In this document: piece after piece, positions 44,988 through 54,500 of the stretch
Layout of the letters: each line of letters starts with the position of its first letter
Position numbering within the stretch: the first letter of the stretch is position 1
Position numbers and translations under genes: made by a program
Assembly: GCF_001435315.1 (NCBI RefSeq)
Contig: NZ_AZGK01000004.1
Span: 1 to 64,000, forward strand
Source: Lentilactobacillus parabuchneri DSM 5707 = NBRC 107865
GTDB taxonomy: Bacteria > Bacillota > Bacilli > Lactobacillales > Lactobacillaceae
DNA length: 64,000 nt
Direction of reading: 5' to 3'
The notes under the pieces: generated by a model
What the model saw: only the letters and a program-made list of their open reading frames with translations
Told to the model about the DNA's origin: nothing
Databases searched by the model: none

Positions 44988-46424
44988 TTAGAACGTAATT
45001 TTACCGACAATCAACCCATAAATTGCGTAAACGGCAGCAATCACAATCAAAATGGCTAAAGTCATTTCAACTGGGCCGAAAACTTTTTTGGCATGATTAT
45101 CTTTTTTCTGCAAAATCCAATAAACTGGAATCCCAGCAGCAAACAGCAGTGACATTAACAGCAGGTAATTTGTACCAGCCGCAAACAACAGCCAGCATGC
45201 ATAGATACTTGAGATCGCGCCGATAACAATGTTTCCAACTCGGCCCTTACCATGATCCAAAGTAACCGAGTACTTCAGTTGATAGAAGGCTGAAAATGCG
45301 TATGGAATCAAAATTGCGGCACTGGCAATTGAATAGAAGAAATTATAAGCAGATGCTGTAATCAGGTATGAAAACATGAAAAGTTCCACACAGACGTTGG
45401 TAACAGTTAACGACGTAATTGGAGCGCCATTTTTGTTTTCCTTGGCAAAGATCTTTGGGAACGTTCCTTCTTTAGCTGCTTCGTATGGCAATTGACCGGC
45501 AAACATCGTCCATGAGAGCCAGGCACCAACAACAGAAATGATTAATCCGCCGTTAACGACCATTGCCCCCCATTTACCAACCAGACTCTGAAGTAACTCA
45601 GCCATTGCGGGTTGAGACAAATGAGAAAGTCCGGCACGACTCATAACACCGAATGATAGCAATGTAACTAACATATAAATCAAAATAACGGTAATAATTC
45701 CAAGAACGGTTGCTTTACCAACGTCAGAACGCTTGCGGGCCCGACCAGAGAAGACAACGGCGCCTTCAATTCCGATAAATACCCAAACTGTTACCAACAT
45801 CGTGCTCTTGGCTTGTGACATGACATTTGCAAACTCAAATTTACCACTTGGTGTGTACCAGAAATCACTGGTAAACATATTCATCTTGAATGCAAATAAC
45901 ACGATAAGGATAAACAAGAAAATTGGAATTAATTTTGCAATCGTAATAATCGTGTTCACAAATGAAGCTGATTCAACGCCTCGAAGAATCATAAAGTGAC
46001 ATGCCCAAAGGATGAATGATGCGGCAATAATTGACCAAATGTTTTGGCCATTTCCAAAGACTGGTAAGAAGTAGGCAACGGCACTCATTAGCAGCGTCGC
46101 ATAACCCACGTTTCCCAGCCAGGCAGACAGCCAGTAACCCCATGCGGAGTTAAAACCCATGTACTTACCAAATCCGGCTTCAGCGTAACTATAAACCCCG
46201 GCATCCAGATCCGGACGCTTCATGGTTAAGTTCTGGAACGTTAAAGCCAACATGACCATTCCAATAGCTGTAATAACCCAGCCAATGATAATGGCACCTG
46301 CACCGGCTCCCACGGCCATATCGTGCATCAGGTTGAAGACCCCACCACCAATGATGGACCCGACAACTAATCCGACCAGCTCGAGTAGGCCTAATTTACC
46401 ATCATGCTCTTTCATGTAGCTCAC
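44988..46424 (-). CDS. arcD: Arginine/ornithine antiporter (APC superfamily)
   Basis: 478 residues with twelve or more hydrophobic segments of the basic amino acid/polyamine antiporter type (GLVVGSIIGGGVFNL, then PDLDAGVYSYAEAGFGKYMG). It exchanges external arginine for internal ornithine at no proton cost, completing the ADI pathway. It is the last gene of the arcA-arcB-arcC-arcR-arcD set, 16 nt behind arcR. Confidence 0.93.
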   Translation of the reverse strand: MSYMKEHDGKLGLLELVGLVVGSIIGGGVFNLMHDMAVGAGAGAIIIGWVITAIGMVMLALTFQNLTMKRPDLDAGVYSYAEAGFGKYMGFNSAWGYWLSAWLGNVGYATLLMSAVAYFLPVFGNGQNIWSIIAASFILWACHFMILRGVESASFVNTIITIAKLIPIFLFILIVLFAFKMNMFTSDFWYTPSGKFEFANVMSQAKSTMLVTVWVFIGIEGAVVFSGRARKRSDVGKATVLGIITVILIYMLVTLLSFGVMSRAGLSHLSQPAMAELLQSLVGKWGAMVVNGGLIISVVGAWLSWTMFAGQLPYEAAKEGTFPKIFAKENKNGAPITSLTVTNVCVELFMFSYLITASAYNFFYSIASAAILIPYAFSAFYQLKYSVTLDHGKGRVGNIVIGAISSIYACWLLFAAGTNYLLLMSLLFAAGIPVYWILQKKDNHAKKVFGPVEMTLAILIVIAAVYAIYGLIVGKITF

Positions 46425-46440
46425 TCCCCTAGATATTTAA

Positions 46441-47142
46441 TTAAAATGACTCATCGTCAACCTCTAAAATTTTGAAGTATTTTCGGTTGTATTGAATCTT
46501 GTTTTCAGCAATTAACTGCTGAACCATCTGACTCGTTGTTTCCCTCGTGGTCCCGCTGACCTTCGAAAGTTCAACCAGCGTAATTGGATATGGGACCAAG
46601 ATCGTTTCATCAGCCTGCAAATCGCCGATCTGTTGGCCAATAAATAAAATCGCGTTCCACACCCGACACTTGGCGCTGGTTGTGACCATCCGTTGAAGTT
46701 GTGTCTCAGACGTATCGATAATCTTGCTCATTTCTTTAACGGCGTTTTCCATGAGCTCTGGGTTTTCACGCAGAATTTGTTCATAGACTGGCATTGGGAA
46801 TTCGGCAATTTTCACCTCAGTCATGGTTTCAACGGTATACGCATATCGATCAGCTTCGAATAAGCCGATATACGGAAAGGCTTTTTGAGGACGAATATAA
46901 AGATACAATTGTTCTTCGCCATTTTTATCCCAGTGAAACGACTTGGCAACCCCTTCGATTAAATAGTAAAACCTATCCCGCGTATCGCCCTGATCAAATA
47001 GGATCTGACCGCGGTGATAGGTTTTAATTGTCATTTCGTCAATCAACTGATTAATATATTTATCACTCAGCGGACTGAATTCTGGATGGCTGCGCAGTTT
47101 CTCCGCATAATACTTATAATCACTTTTATTCTTTAAAATCAT
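46441..47142 (-). CDS. arcR: Crp/Fnr-family regulator of the arginine deiminase cluster
   Basis: 233 residues: a cyclic-nucleotide-binding-like beta roll (about 25-130, TYHRGQILFDQGDTRDRFYYLIEGVA) and a C-terminal winged HTH (VELSKVSGTTRETTSQMVQQL, about 185-205). No cysteine cluster of an Fnr type is seen. ADI-linked members activate arc genes when arginine is present and oxygen or energy is low. The position between arcC and arcD supports the arcR name. A candidate target site lies upstream of arcA. Confidence 0.85.
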   Translation of the reverse strand: MILKNKSDYKYYAEKLRSHPEFSPLSDKYINQLIDEMTIKTYHRGQILFDQGDTRDRFYYLIEGVAKSFHWDKNGEEQLYLYIRPQKAFPYIGLFEADRYAYTVETMTEVKIAEFPMPVYEQILRENPELMENAVKEMSKIIDTSETQLQRMVTTSAKCRVWNAILFIGQQIGDLQADETILVPYPITLVELSKVSGTTRETTSQMVQQLIAENKIQYNRKYFKILEVDDESF

Positions 47143-47259
47143 TCCGACACTCCCAAAAACGGTTACATAATTATGTTCTCAGTAAAGTGTACCTCAAATC
47201 ACGTCATTGTACATTAAACGCGTCTAAGCAGATTTTAAGGATAAAATAATTTGAACACG

Positions 47260-48201
47260 CTATTTTGCCGAAATAATTGTCCCGGAACCATCATTGATAA
47301 AGCCTTCGATATTGTCTAAGGCAGTCACAACGGCTTCGTTCCCTGTGGCTTCAACAAAATCAATTGCTGCTTGAACCTTTGGCAGCATGCTTCCTGGAGC
47401 AAATTGGTTCTCATCAATATATTTGTGAAGATCAGAAACCGGCACGTGTTCAAGCTTCTTTTGGTCGGGTTTGTTGAAGTTAACAAAAATATTTGGTACG
47501 GCCGTTAAAATGATCAGGGCATCGGCACCAACCAATTCAGCTAATTTTTCGCTGGCAAAATCTTTATCGATAACTGCTTCCTTACCAACCAAGCGACTGC
47601 CATCGCTAACAACCGGCACGCCACCGCCACCAACCGAAATTGGCACAATTCCTGCGTCAACCAACGCATTAACTGCTTTGGTTTCGACGACCCCAATTGG
47701 TTTGGGTGATGGAACAACGCGACGATAGCCACGTCCGGCGTCTTCAACAAATGTGAAATCCGGATTTTGCTTCTTAGCCAAATCTGCATCTTCTTCACTC
47801 ATGAACGGACCGATTGGCTTAGTTGGATTGGCAAATGCCGGGTCATTGGCACTGACCTCAACCTGGGTCACAACAGTGGCAACCGTCTTGTCGAGTCCTT
47901 TTTCATTGATCACTTCGTTCATGGCATTTTGCATCCAATAACCGATACTTCCCTGTGTCATTGCCACACATGAATCCAGTGGCATTTCAGGGTTGTCGTG
48001 AGTGCTGCCGGCTGCTTGTTGGAGCAACAGGTTACCAACTTGTGGTCCGTTTCCGTGAGAAATGATCAGCTGGTCGCCATTTTCAATAAATTTAACCAAA
48101 TGCTCCGCAGTGTCACGCAATGCTTGTTGCTGTGCTGCTGCAGAAGCATCTTTTGATAGGATAGCATTGCCTCCCAGGGCAACTACGATTTTACGTCCCA
48201 T
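47260..48201 (-). CDS. arcC: Carbamate kinase
   Basis: 313 residues of the amino acid kinase fold. The N-terminal [12 protein letters not shown], the [11 protein letters not shown] motif and the segment [20 protein letters not shown] are diagnostic. It transfers the phosphate of carbamoyl phosphate to ADP, giving ATP, CO2 and ammonia, the energy-yielding step of the ADI route. GAAGGAG precedes the ATG. A strong hairpin lies just upstream, between it and arcB. Confidence 0.97.
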   Translation of the reverse strand: MGRKIVVALGGNAILSKDASAAAQQQALRDTAEHLVKFIENGDQLIISHGNGPQVGNLLLQQAAGSTHDNPEMPLDSCVAMTQGSIGYWMQNAMNEVINEKGLDKTVATVVTQVEVSANDPAFANPTKPIGPFMSEEDADLAKKQNPDFTFVEDAGRGYRRVVPSPKPIGVVETKAVNALVDAGIVPISVGGGGVPVVSDGSRLVGKEAVIDKDFASEKLAELVGADALIILTAVPNIFVNFNKPDQKKLEHVPVSDLHKYIDENQFAPGSMLPKVQAAIDFVEATGNEAVVTALDNIEGFINDGSGTIISAK

Positions 48202-48231
48202 AATACATTCTCCTTCGTCTTAGAAAATAAT

Positions 48232-48272
48232 AAGGGACTGGGACAAAACAAATGTTTTGTTGCCAGTCCCTT
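48232..48272 (-). terminator. Intercistronic hairpin between arcB and arcC
   Basis: AAGGGACTGG pairs with CCAGTCCCTT, with an upper stem ACAAAAC/GTTTTGT. After it the minus strand reads TTATTATTTTC, not a true T run, so it may be a weak terminator, a processing site or a stability element. Confidence 0.6.
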
Positions 48273-48299
48273 GTATTGTTGAGCTATTTTTCAAGGTGG

Positions 48300-48370
48300 G
48301 TACTAGGCTGAAATGTGTTTTGGCTAATGCCTAGTTGAAACGTGTTCGAAGCAATGGATGATGCTTCTTA
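48300..48370 (-). repeat. Degenerate family A element directly after arcB
   Basis: On the minus strand the arcB stop codon TAA is followed at once by the hairpin GAAGCA...TGCTTC and then CGAACACGTTTCA, the family A linker. A second small palindrome CTAGGC...GCCTAG with AAACACATTTCA in its loop follows. Confidence 0.6.
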
Positions 48371-49399
48371 CACTCTAGGAATAAATAAATTACCTAACGT
48401 TGCGGCCATCATTGCCTTGATGGAGTGCATTCTGTTTTCTGCTTCTTCGAATTGACGAGCATACTTGCTGGTGAACACTTCATCAGTAACTTCCATTTCG
48501 GTAATGCCATACTTCTTCTCAATATCCTTACCGTATTCGGTTTCGGTATTGTGGAATGCTGGTAGGCAGTGCATGAAGATTAATTGATCGTCAGGAGTGC
48601 CGGTCTTCTTCAAGGCTTCCATGTTAACTTGGTATGGTGTTAGCAATTTAACACGTTCTTCCCAGTTACTTTCACCCATTGATACCCATACATCGGTATA
48701 AACAATGTTTGAACCCTTCATACCTTCATCAAGGTCATCGGTGATCAAAAGCTTTGCGCCTGACTTTTCAGCAAAACCTTTGGCAATGCCTTGGATTTCA
48801 TCTGTTGGGAACAATTCCTTTGGTGAAACGATGTGAATGTTAACGCCTAAGATTGCACCGGTTACCAAGAGCGAGTTGGCAACGTTGTTACGACCATCAC
48901 CCATGAATGTCAAAGTTAAGCCTTGGAGTTTGCCAAAGTTTTCCTTAACGGTCATGAAGTCAGCCAACATTTGAGTTGGATGCCATTCGTCAGTCAAACC
49001 ATTCCATACTGGAACACCACTGTCTCGGGCAAGGATTTCAGCATCACTTTGCTTGAAGCCACGGAATTCAATTCCATCAAACATGCTGCCAAGAACCTTA
49101 GCAGTATCTGAAGTAGATTCCTTCTTACCTAATTGGATGTCGCCTGATCCCAAGTATTCTGGGTGGGCACCAAGATCAATTGCAGCAGTGGTAAATGCTG
49201 AACGGGTCCGAGTTGATGACTTTTCAAATAGAAGCGCAATGTTTTTGCCTTCCAAATAATGGTGAGGAACGTTAGCCTTCTTTAAAGCCTTAAGATGTAA
49301 ACCAAAGTCAATTAAATATTCGAGTTCAGCAGCAGTAAAGTCTTTTTCGGCTAAAACACTACGTCCTTGAAATACGTTTTGTTTGAAATCTTTTGTCAT
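48368..49399 (-). CDS. arcB: Ornithine carbamoyltransferase, catabolic
   Basis: 343 residues. Carbamoyl phosphate binding motif SSTRTRSAF (about 57-65), HCLPAFH and the ornithine-binding late motif are all intact. In the ADI pathway it runs backwards, splitting citrulline with phosphate into ornithine and carbamoyl phosphate. The ATG at 49399 follows AAGGAGAAT at usual spacing. Its 3' end abuts a degenerate family A element, and its 5' flank holds a full family A copy. Confidence 0.97.
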   Translation of the reverse strand: MTKDFKQNVFQGRSVLAEKDFTAAELEYLIDFGLHLKALKKANVPHHYLEGKNIALLFEKSSTRTRSAFTTAAIDLGAHPEYLGSGDIQLGKKESTSDTAKVLGSMFDGIEFRGFKQSDAEILARDSGVPVWNGLTDEWHPTQMLADFMTVKENFGKLQGLTLTFMGDGRNNVANSLLVTGAILGVNIHIVSPKELFPTDEIQGIAKGFAEKSGAKLLITDDLDEGMKGSNIVYTDVWVSMGESNWEERVKLLTPYQVNMEALKKTGTPDDQLIFMHCLPAFHNTETEYGKDIEKKYGITEMEVTDEVFTSKYARQFEEAENRMHSIKAMMAATLGNLFIPRV

Positions 49400-49424
49400 A
49401 ATCGAATTCTCCTTGATGATTGAA

Positions 49425-49732
49425 TTTTGATGGGTTGGTGAAAGTTTGGAACGATCTGTGTCTCGTCACGCTCTGATCTAAACGCGCTTCGACGACCCTG
49501 GCCCCTACTGTGTAAGTCAAAAATTCCAACGATGAACAAACCCCGTTCATCATTACAATTTTCGTCTTACACTCCGGGGCCAACCCGGGTCTCGTCACGC
49601 TCTGATTTAAACGCGCTTCGACGCAACTGATGCTAACTTCTAAGTGTCCTTTGATCAAAGTCCCAAAACCAGGGACTTCAATCAAAGCACACTTAGAAAC
49701 CGCATCACCCGTTGCTTGTCACGCTCTGATTA
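49425..49732 (-). repeat. Family A structured repeat, copy 4, inside the arcA-arcB gap
   Basis: On the minus strand arcA's TAA (49730-49732) is followed by TCAGAGCGTGACAA, the family A leader. Module 4b (49623-49715): GCAAC, bulge GGG, TGATGC against GCATCA then GTTGC, with inner stem TTCTAAGTGT and its complement. Module 4a (49494-49591): GACCC, bulge GGGT, TGGCCCC against GGGGCCA then GGGTC, with an inner stem GTTCATC/GATGAAC. The linker GTCGAAGCGCGTTTA-n-ATCAGAGC separates them. A truncated third unit follows near 49440. Confidence 0.85.
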
Positions 49733-50962
49733 GATATCTTCTCTCACAATTGGGCAGCTCATGCAACGTGGACCCCCACGTCCTCTTGACAACTCACTTG
49801 AGATAACCTCAAGCACTTTGAGTCCGTGTTTTCTGAGCAGGTCATTGGATACGTAGTTCCGGTTGTAAGTTACAACGACACCCGGCGCGATTGCCAATGT
49901 GTTCGAACCATCATTCCACTGTTCACGGCCAGCGATAATTGGATCTCCGTTACCGGTTGGGATTAAGTCCAAGTCATCCAGCTTCAAAGCATCCTTCAAG
50001 ACTTGCTTGAGATCTGTTCTGTGATCCAAGTTAAGCTCACCGTTTTGACCTGGCGTAATTGTCCAAGTGTCAATGTGGCCGCCTTCACCTAAGATTCCTG
50101 GATGAACAGTAAATTGATCGTAGTTAATCATTGTAAACACAGTATCCAAATGCATCATGGCATGATTATGCGGAATCTTAATCGCAATAACTGTGTCGAA
50201 ATGGCCTTCTTTAAAGAGGCTCTTGGCGATATCTTGAATTGCATCTGCAGATGTCCGTTGAGAAACACCAATGGCCATAACGTGGTCATTCAATACTAAT
50301 TCGTCGCCACCTTCGATACGAGTATCGTGGTTTCGGTCACGCCATACATGAACACCCTGATTTGCAAAACGTGGATGATATTTAATCACAATTTCGTTAA
50401 ATAATGATTCACGTTGTCTTGCAGGGAACGTCATGTGGTTGATGCTTAATCCTTCGCCGATACTTGCCGAAGGGTCACGGGTAAAGTATAGGTTAGGCAT
50501 TGGATCCATGTAGAATTCATAGCCTTCTGTTTCAGCAGCACTGACTAAGTCGGTTGGGACAAAGTCAACTTCGTTTTTACGAATTCCTTCCATGATCTTG
50601 TTGACCATGTCTTGGTTGTTCATGCTGTCTAAATATTCTTTCAATGCATCGTGGATGGCACCAGCGGCATATCCGGATTCAGTTAGCATTTGCTCTAAGA
50701 AGTCATCACGTACTTTGTCACCACCGGCATCAAGTGCTTCAGCGGCCAATTTTTCCAGATACAGGACTTCGACACCATTGTCGCGTAATGTATCAGCAAA
50801 GTAATCATGTTCCTTTTGGGCAATTGGTAAATATGGAATGTCATCGAATAATAACCGGGGCATCATGTCTGGTGTAAAGTTTTCAATTTCTCTACCCGGA
50901 CGTTTTAACAATACAGTTTTTAACTTACCGATTTCCGATGTTACATGAATTGGGCTTGTCAT
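49730..50962 (-). CDS. arcA: Arginine deiminase
   Basis: 410 residues. It hydrolyses arginine to citrulline and ammonia. The nucleophile is Cys400 in GGPRCMSCP near the C-terminus. Conserved residues of the guanidino-modifying fold appear in [19 protein letters not shown] and HLDTVFT. GAGGAGG precedes the start. Promoter signals (cre, Crp-type site) lie directly upstream. The family A repeat begins at its stop codon, so arcA can be separated from the rest of the operon by a large RNA structure. Confidence 0.97.
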   Translation of the reverse strand: MTSPIHVTSEIGKLKTVLLKRPGREIENFTPDMMPRLLFDDIPYLPIAQKEHDYFADTLRDNGVEVLYLEKLAAEALDAGGDKVRDDFLEQMLTESGYAAGAIHDALKEYLDSMNNQDMVNKIMEGIRKNEVDFVPTDLVSAAETEGYEFYMDPMPNLYFTRDPSASIGEGLSINHMTFPARQRESLFNEIVIKYHPRFANQGVHVWRDRNHDTRIEGGDELVLNDHVMAIGVSQRTSADAIQDIAKSLFKEGHFDTVIAIKIPHNHAMMHLDTVFTMINYDQFTVHPGILGEGGHIDTWTITPGQNGELNLDHRTDLKQVLKDALKLDDLDLIPTGNGDPIIAGREQWNDGSNTLAIAPGVVVTYNRNYVSNDLLRKHGLKVLEVISSELSRGRGGPRCMSCPIVREDI

Positions 50963-50994
50963 TTTGTTACCTCCTCTTCCATTAGTACAGTTAC

Positions 50995-51059
50995 ATCATA
51001 AACCCTTCTGAAAACGCTACCGTCTATTTTTAGACATCAGAAATGTGAAAAAACTAACA
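50995..51059 (-). promoter_or_regulatory. arcA promoter region with cre-like and Crp-type sites
   Basis: On the minus strand TATGAT (50995-51000) is a candidate -10. A cre-like sequence (TGAAAACGCTACCG read on the plus strand, 51009-51022; 12 of 14 to TGWAANCGNTNWCA) overlaps the -35 area and would let CcpA repress. TGTGA-N6-TAACA (51044-51059) is a near-palindromic Crp/ArcR-type site, centred near -63 from the expected transcription start, a usual position for an activator. Confidence 0.45.
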
Positions 51060-51344
51060 CAATTAGCAAGGAAAATGTTTGCGGTTTCATTTTATAAATT
51101 ATTCGACTAATTATTCCCTTCACAAAAGCCTTCTTTCGATTATTTATGCAAGACTAAATGTTTAAATGAGAAAATAAGTTTTTAATTAGATTTACGAATA
51201 TAGTAATTGTACCAGTTTCTTCACAATATTCATACTTTCTTCTCATCTTTTCGGTATAAATATGTTTTGACTTCATAGATTATTCATAATTTGGTAAAAG
51301 AAAATTCACATTCTCAATTTAGTAAAGGTGAGTCATCAGTCGTC
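51060..51344. other. AT-rich spacer between the arc promoter and the YfhO region
   Basis: No gene or strong hairpin is seen. Two half-site-like sequences, AATATTCATAC (51227-51237) and ATTATTCATAAT (51281-51292), resemble ARG-box halves (TATTCAT), but the pair does not form a clear operator. Confidence 0.3.
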
Positions 51345-51449
51345 ATGAAAGCGTTTTACTTAGTTTCGTTCTATCTCCTGATGAATGTTCATGCAAAACA
51401 TTGCAAACTCAAGGCACTATTATTACAAAAATTAAAATTGGCCGAATAA
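51345..51449 (+). CDS. Possible 34-residue peptide
   Basis: An ATG-started frame (MKAFYLVSFYLLMNVHAKHC...) of 34 codons, with a hydrophobic first half and a basic second half. A possible ribosome binding site AAAGGTGAG lies about 14 nt upstream, which is long. It could be a membrane peptide or chance. A cre-like sequence (51346-51359) overlaps its start. I have low confidence. Confidence 0.2.
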   Translation: MKAFYLVSFYLLMNVHAKHCKLKALLLQKLKLAE

Positions 51450-51508
51450 CCTTGTCTAACCCACCCATTGCGGTCAAAATGGGATTATGTATGAGGAGGT
51501 AATTTCAC

Positions 51509-54500
51509 ATGGAACCGAGAATTGACACTCGCAAAAAGTCCTTTAATTTTTCAATCTATTTCATCTACACCATCGCATTTGTCTTCGTTTGTCTGGCGAC
51601 CTACACGATCCCATGGCTGGCCGGAAAAACGTTGATTTGGAACGTTGATGGGATTGCCCAGCATTTCCCAATTCTAGCCCAGTTTCAACATATTCTACAG
51701 GGAACCGCGCATCAGTCACTGGCTGGTTGGTCATGGAACCTGGGTGCCGGGGCTGATCAACTGACCACATTTGCATTCTACATAATTGGCGATCCATTCA
51801 GTTACCTGATCGCCTTTTTTCCGGCCAGCAAGCTGGAGTTGGGTTATCAGGTATTAATTCTGCTTCGACTCTACTGTGTCGGCTTGTCGTTTCTTGCCTG
51901 GGCGAACGAACGAAACTTTAGCCGCCACAGCAAGCTCATCGGAACTCTGATCTACACCTTTTCCGGGTATAACTTCTACGTTTCGATGCACCATCCCTTC
52001 TTCTTAATTCCAATGATTCTGTTTCCATTGTTGGCGATGGGGGTTGAAAAAGTTCTGCATAAACAGAACTGGCTGCCGCTGGCAGTTGCAGTGGCCCTGG
52101 CATTAATTAGTAACTTCTACTTTGCCTATATGCTGGCGATTGGAACGCTGGTCTATTTACTGACCCGCTACTTCAATATTCGCCATACTCATCCGGAACA
52201 ACTGAAGAATGGCCGGATCATTTATTGCTTATTTCAAGGCGTTATAACCGGCTTACTGACGGCGGGGATCGTTTTGCTGCCCACATTGCTGGCCGTTTTT
52301 CAGTCCACTCGGATTGCCTATCACGCTCAATTTGCCAACGGTTTGATCCTTTATCCGCTCAAGTACTACTTGGCGCTTCCCAATCAGTTAATTACCAGCA
52401 CCACAACAAAGGACTATTGGCTGGTCCTAAATTTCTGTGGGCTAACCTTCCTGGGTGCGGTTTACGTTTTACGTCATTTCAAGCGCTACCGTTCGCTGGC
52501 AACGATTATTACGTTAACCATCGTAGCACTGATGCTGCCGCAATTTAGTGCGGTTGCCAACGCCATGTCGACGCCTTCAAATCGTTGGTTGTTTCTCATC
52601 GTCCTGCCAATGAGCTTAGCAACCATGATTTTTGTTGACTCGTTAAAGACTTTAACCCGAAACGATCTGAGGTGGCTGATTGGTGCCAGTGCCGGTCTAA
52701 TTATTCTGGTCTGGATTACCAAAGGATTCACGTTAAAGCTTCCTCAAAATGATTTGGTTGCATATGGGTTATTACTTAGTTTCCTCCTACTATTTGCCTG
52801 TCAAACCTCTCTTAAGCTTCCACCAAAACGAGTGGGCTACATTTTGACCGGTCTGGTGTTTGTCAACGTCATCAGTGCCGGACAAGGTTGGTTCAGTCCT
52901 AACAATAGTAAGAACATCAATTCAAATCTGGCAACCGGGTCTGCTCAACAGTGGCTGCACAAGTATTATGACGGGGCTCAAAACGGGTTGAATAAGGATG
53001 GTAACTTTTATCGGACAACGACCATTCATAATTACTATTCCCACCGAACTGCCGGCAATAATATCCCGATGGTCCTTGGCACCCACGATTTAGGGGCGTA
53101 TTATTCAATTCAAAATGGCAGTCTGTTTCAATTTACCCGCTCGCTGGGTGACTCTCAGGCCGTTGTAAACTCAGTCATCGGAGAAGCAGACGGCCGCACA
53201 ACCCTCCTGAATTTACTGGGCGTTAAATATATGTTTGCCAAAACGGACATCATCAAGAAGCCACAAGCGATTCCATACGGCTTCCACTATGTCCGCGGGC
53301 AAAACGGCAAGATTGTTGACTTCCCGGAACAGCCCGTCAGTGGGTTGAGCAACCATTCCGGAACCATTTTGTTACAATCGAATTTGGCGTTGCCGCTGGT
53401 TTACACGCAGAAATACGTCATTTCATCGGCCAACTACAATAGTATGTCTCCGCTTCAACGTGAGCAGGCGATCCTGTCCGGCGCGGTGGTTGATAAGCCA
53501 ATTGACGGGGTTTCGTTAACTGAACCCGCCAACAAAGTCAAAACCGTTGGCTACACAACGAAATTGTTTGACCAACACATCGTCAACAACCCCGTTAAAG
53601 CCGTCCTTGATCGATTGCGTATTTCACCAAACGCCCGATACCGGGCAACTGCCGCGAAATATAAGACGATGCTGCCGGCACATAAAATACGGATTTGGGA
53701 AAAGGCAACCGGCATCAACCCGAATGCCAAGCCCCTTCGAACCGTACTGGCCAAGAATCAAAAGATCGTCAGGCGAAATGAAGCACAAAACGCCAATGGG
53801 CTGCATCTCATGGATAACGATGCCCAGGGCCGTCACTTGTCTTATCAATTAAACATTAACAATCCAAAGCAGTATCGCAATTCCGAACTCTATTTGGTAA
53901 TCGACGGTGTCTCGCACACCACCCATACGGCCATGGATCGAATCGCCAACTTAACGGCCGATTCAATTATCGATGGGACCCCGGTTTCCAAATTACAAAA
54001 GATCGATCGCTATCGAAAAGCACTTCAGCACCCCGATCTCGGCGCATTTACGCTCTCGGTTGAAACACCGAATAACTTTACGTATGTTCGTCAGCTCCCT
54101 GAAAACAACTTATCAGACTTCGAGAATCGTCAGCATATCGTCTTGAATCTCGGCTACTCACCTAAGCTGACGAAATCATTAACCATTCATTTTAACGGCG
54201 TCAAACAATTGAGGTTTAAGAGCGTCAAATTAATGGCGGTTCCTTTCAACAAGCAATACGATCAGCAGATTCATGCACTCCAAAAATCAGGCTTGTCGGG
54301 TCAGCACGTCACCAACGACGCCGTTTCCGGATACACGGATACAACTGAACGGACACGCGTTTTGACCACCTCAATTCCGTATTCGACTGGCTGGCATCTT
54401 AAAATCGATGGCCAACCGGGTGACATCTTCAAGGTCAATCGCGGCTTCATTGGCGCACGAATCCCTGTCGGGCGACATTTCATTTCGTTGAAATATCAAA

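Noticed and set aside
51346-51359. cre site before the YfhO-like gene
   Set aside because: TGAAAGCGTTTTAC matches at 12 of 14, but the last two consensus bases are swapped, and it overlaps a possible small gene; too weak to list.
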